NCBI GenBank assembly: GCA_963594655.1
Contig: CAVBFD010000034.1
Span: forward strand, 1-26,364
DNA: 26,364 bases
Direction: 5' to 3'
Origin: Colivivens sp963594655
Lineage (GTDB): Bacteria; Bacteroidota; Bacteroidia; Bacteroidales; Bacteroidaceae
The position numbers and the translations under genes are program-made. A model generated the notes under the pieces. The model was not told the DNA's origin, ran no database searches, and worked only from the letters and a program-made list of their open reading frames with translations. Below are positions 24,422 through 26,364 of this stretch, one piece after another (within the stretch, counting starts at the first letter, position 1; each line of letters opens with the position of its first letter).

Positions 24422-24934
24422 TCACATGTCCACACCCTCTATGTTCAGCAGAAACCTTTTCGCCTCGGCGCCTCCGGAGTACCCTTGCAGTTTCCGGTCG
24501 CTCCCCACGACCCTGTGGCAGGGGATGAAGATGCATATCGCGTTCGACCCTATGGTATGCCCCACGGCTCTTGTCCCCCCGTTGTCCACCCTCCGGGTAA
24601 TCTCCCCGTAGGTTCTGGTCTCCCCATAGGGAATCTCCTTCAGGGCCTCCCACACACTTATCTGGAAGTCAGTGCCGGCAGGAAGCAGCGGAACGCTGAA
24701 CTTCCTGCGCCGTCCCTCGAAATACTCCTGGAGTTCCTTTTTCGCCTGTTCCAGCACCTCGGACGAGCCGTACCTGAACTGCGCTTTAAGAATCCGCTCC
24801 AGCCGGAATTTGTTGCGCTCCGCATAGGGCATTCCGTACCAGTCGCACATGCACAGGTCGTTCCCCAGCGAGGCCAGCACGAGCTTCCCGCAGGGAGAGT
24901 CGTACAGTTCTGTCTGTAAAATCTGTTTTCTCAT
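24422..24934 (-). CDS. ogt: Methylated-DNA--protein-cysteine S-methyltransferase
   Basis: The 170-residue protein removes alkyl groups from O6-alkylguanine (and more slowly O4-alkylthymine) by irreversible transfer to its own cysteine. The active-site motif IPCHRVVGSDRKLQGYSGG is present with the acceptor Cys139, preceded by the DNA-binding helix region EIPYGETRTYGEI (100-112) and VGHTIGSN (124-131). The N-terminal part (about 1-80) is the divergent ribonuclease-like domain of the Ogt/AGT family. The length fits the stand-alone form without an Ada regulatory domain. The start lies about 65 nt after a well-matched promoter on the minus strand. Confidence 0.94.
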   Translation of the reverse strand: MRKQILQTELYDSPCGKLVLASLGNDLCMCDWYGMPYAERNKFRLERILKAQFRYGSSEVLEQAKKELQEYFEGRRRKFSVPLLPAGTDFQISVWEALKEIPYGETRTYGEITRRVDNGGTRAVGHTIGSNAICIFIPCHRVVGSDRKLQGYSGGAEAKRFLLNIEGVDM

Positions 24935-25004
24935 CTTATCGTTCCTTGTCCTTTATGTCGGTCCGGGTTCGTGGAAGCCACGGCCCAATCGCGTAATGAC
25001 AGTG

Positions 25005-25036
25005 CAAAGTTAGCTCTTTATCCCGACACTGCCAAA
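25005..25036 (-). promoter_or_regulatory. Promoter for ogt
   Basis: On the minus strand, TTTG (25036-25033) and TAACTTTG (25012-25005) are separated by 20 bp, a full match to the Bacteroidetes consensus. Transcription would start near 24998, leaving about 64 nt before the ogt ATG. Confidence 0.72.
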
Positions 25037-25038
25037 AA

Positions 25039-25063
25039 AAACGCCTCTCATATTGTGGCGTTT
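25039..25063. promoter_or_regulatory. Inverted repeat between divergent promoters
   Basis: AAACGCC (25039-25045) and GGCGTTT (25057-25063) form a 7-bp dyad with an 11-base spacer. It lies between the -33 box of ogt and the -7 box of the rightward gene, and covers the latter's -33 region, so a shared operator is possible. Confidence 0.4.
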
Positions 25064-25084
25064 GGCAAGTTTTGCCTAACTTTG
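25053..25084 (+). promoter_or_regulatory. Promoter for the AAA-ATPase-like gene
   Basis: TTG at 25053-25055 and TAACTTTG at 25077-25084 are separated by 21 bp. Transcription would start near 25091, about 19 nt before the ATG at 25110. Confidence 0.65.
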
Positions 25085-25109
25085 CCGAAAAAGAAAAAGA
25101 CAACCGGTT

Positions 25110-26364
25110 ATGGCAGACATCAACAGGAGAAGATTGCCGGCAGGCATCCAGTCGTTCAAAGTCATAAGGGAAGGTGGCTACCTGTATGTGGACAAGAGCG
25201 ACATCATTTGGAACTTAGTGAACGATGGCGTGAAGTACAATTACCTGAGCCGCCCACGGCGTTTCGGCAAGTCAATACTTGTCGATACCCTTCAGATGTA
25301 CCTTGAAGGCAGGAAGGAACTCTTCGAGGGACTGAAGATTATGCAGCTGGAGAAAGACTGGAAGCAATACCCAGTCATCAGACTTGACTTGAGTCGCGGT
25401 GGGGCCAATGCGGAGAGTTTGCGGTCATACCTCGACATCCGCTTTGAGGCATACGAAAAGAAGTATGGCATCACTCCAAAAGCCACCGCCCATCTTGCCG
25501 ACCGTTTTGACGGCATCATCACTGCCGCTTACGAGCAGACCGGCTTGAAGGTTGCCATCCTTATAGATGAATACGACTCGCCTCTCCAGCACTCTTGGCA
25601 CACTCCGGAACATGAGAGGTGTACGGAAGTGTACCGTGAGGTGTTCGCCATCCTGAAAGCGGACGACGAGTATGAACGGTTTGTATTTATCACAGGCATA
25701 ACCAAGTTCACCCAAATATCCCTGTTCTCCGTGTTGAACAACCTGTCCAACATCAGTTTCGATCCCGAGTACGCCGCCATCTGCGGCATCACGGAGCCGG
25801 AAATCGGCGGGAACTTCAAGCCCGAACTGGAAAGGATGGCAGAGGTGAACGGATGGACCTTGCAGCAGACCCACGACCGACTGAAGGATTATTACGATGG
25901 CTACCACTTCAGCGATGAAAACATGGTGGACATCTACAATCCGTATAGCCTCATCAATGCATTAAAATGTTCAAAGATTAGAAATTTCTGGGCTGCGTCC
26001 GGCGCCACATCCCTGCTCCCCAAGTTTGTGGACGACATGGAACTCCGCCTGAAGAACTTCGAGGGTTGTTTCATGATGCGGGACACATTGGAGTTGTCAG
26101 ATGTCACGGGCGGTGGAGCTGAACTGTTCCTGTATCAGTCCGGCTACCTGACCATCAAGGAGAGCGATGAATTCGGCTATACGCTGGGATTTCCTAATAA
26201 GGAGGTGAAGCAAGCACTTTACGAAATGGTGGTGCCTGCTCTTGCGATGCGTTCCGGGAGCGAGGTGCAGTCATTGCAAGCCTGTCTGTACCGCAGGTTG
26301 GGTATGGGCCAGGTGGACGACGCCATGAAATCGCTGAAGGCACTCGTAGCCGACGTGCCTTACA
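25110..26364 (+). CDS. AAA-ATPase-like / PD-(D/E)XK family protein, 5' part
   Basis: The frame is open from ATG 25110 to the window end, giving 418 codons; the 3' end is outside. The protein begins with the GIQSFKVIREGGYLYVDKS signature of the AAA-ATPase-like family that is greatly expanded in Bacteroidetes. RPRRFGKS (48-55) is its Walker A region, VAILIDEYDSP (148-158) its Walker B region and ITGITKF (194-200) a sensor-like segment. Full-length members usually end with a PD-(D/E)XK nuclease-like domain, which would lie beyond this window. Their biological role is not settled; mobile-element or defence-like roles have been suggested. It has its own promoter, divergent from ogt. Confidence 0.85.
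   Translation, partial: MADINRRRLPAGIQSFKVIREGGYLYVDKSDIIWNLVNDGVKYNYLSRPRRFGKSILVDTLQMYLEGRKELFEGLKIMQLEKDWKQYPVIRLDLSRGGANAESLRSYLDIRFEAYEKKYGITPKATAHLADRFDGIITAAYEQTGLKVAILIDEYDSPLQHSWHTPEHERCTEVYREVFAILKADDEYERFVFITGITKFTQISLFSVLNNLSNISFDPEYAAICGITEPEIGGNFKPELERMAEVNGWTLQQTHDRLKDYYDGYHFSDENMVDIYNPYSLINALKCSKIRNFWAASGATSLLPKFVDDMELRLKNFEGCFMMRDTLELSDVTGGGAELFLYQSGYLTIKESDEFGYTLGFPNKEVKQALYEMVVPALAMRSGSEVQSLQACLYRRLGMGQVDDAMKSLKALVADVPY

Overview
The window looks like a chromosomal segment from a Bacteroidales bacterium, most likely Prevotella or a close relative. The evidence is a type III glutamine synthetase, a long pyrophosphate-dependent phosphofructokinase, an unusually long PurF-like amidotransferase, and several promoters of the Bacteroidetes form (TTTG or TTG, 19-21 bp, then TAnnTTTG). 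Shine-Dalgarno sites are weak, as is usual in this phylum. The genus is inferred, because no rRNA or other strong marker is present.

Layout. 1-482: 3' part of a short-chain dehydrogenase. 554-3063 (minus): pfp followed closely by a membrane-anchored GH25 lysozyme. 3215-3490: a small protein of unknown function. 3491-3816: regulatory stretch with short repeats, a promoter and a very strong hairpin. 3817-7370: PurF-like protein and CTP synthase (pyrG). 7371-7785: regulatory stretch with a palindrome, a promoter, an asparagine-rich leader peptide and a terminator. 7786-11747: asnB and glnN, closed by a terminator. 11891-23225: gltB-gltD-dapL-carA-carB, tightly spaced. 23309-24022 (minus): short J-domain protein. 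24224-24300: initiator-like tRNA-Met. 24422-24934 (minus): ogt. 25110 to the window end: AAA-ATPase-like/PD-(D/E)XK family protein, cut by the window edge.

The core (3817-23225) is a glutamine and glutamate hub. GlnN makes glutamine and GltBD makes glutamate from it. The PurF-like protein, PyrG, AsnB and CarA each take the glutamine amide and put it into phosphoribosylamine (presumed), CTP, asparagine and carbamoyl phosphate. DapL is the one transaminase and its amino donor is glutamate. CarA and CarB resemble the eukaryotic mitochondrial/CAD-type synthetase more than the enterobacterial one.

The strongest candidate for something undescribed is the asnB leader. A promoter lies about 15 nt before a 46-codon open frame in which nine of thirteen consecutive codons are Asn. 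The frame is followed by an intrinsic terminator, and a 7-nt segment near its end is exactly complementary to the terminator's 5' arm. This is the layout of a classical ribosome-mediated attenuator, here apparently sensing charged tRNA-Asn. A related hairpin sequence sits in the leader of the PurF-like gene.
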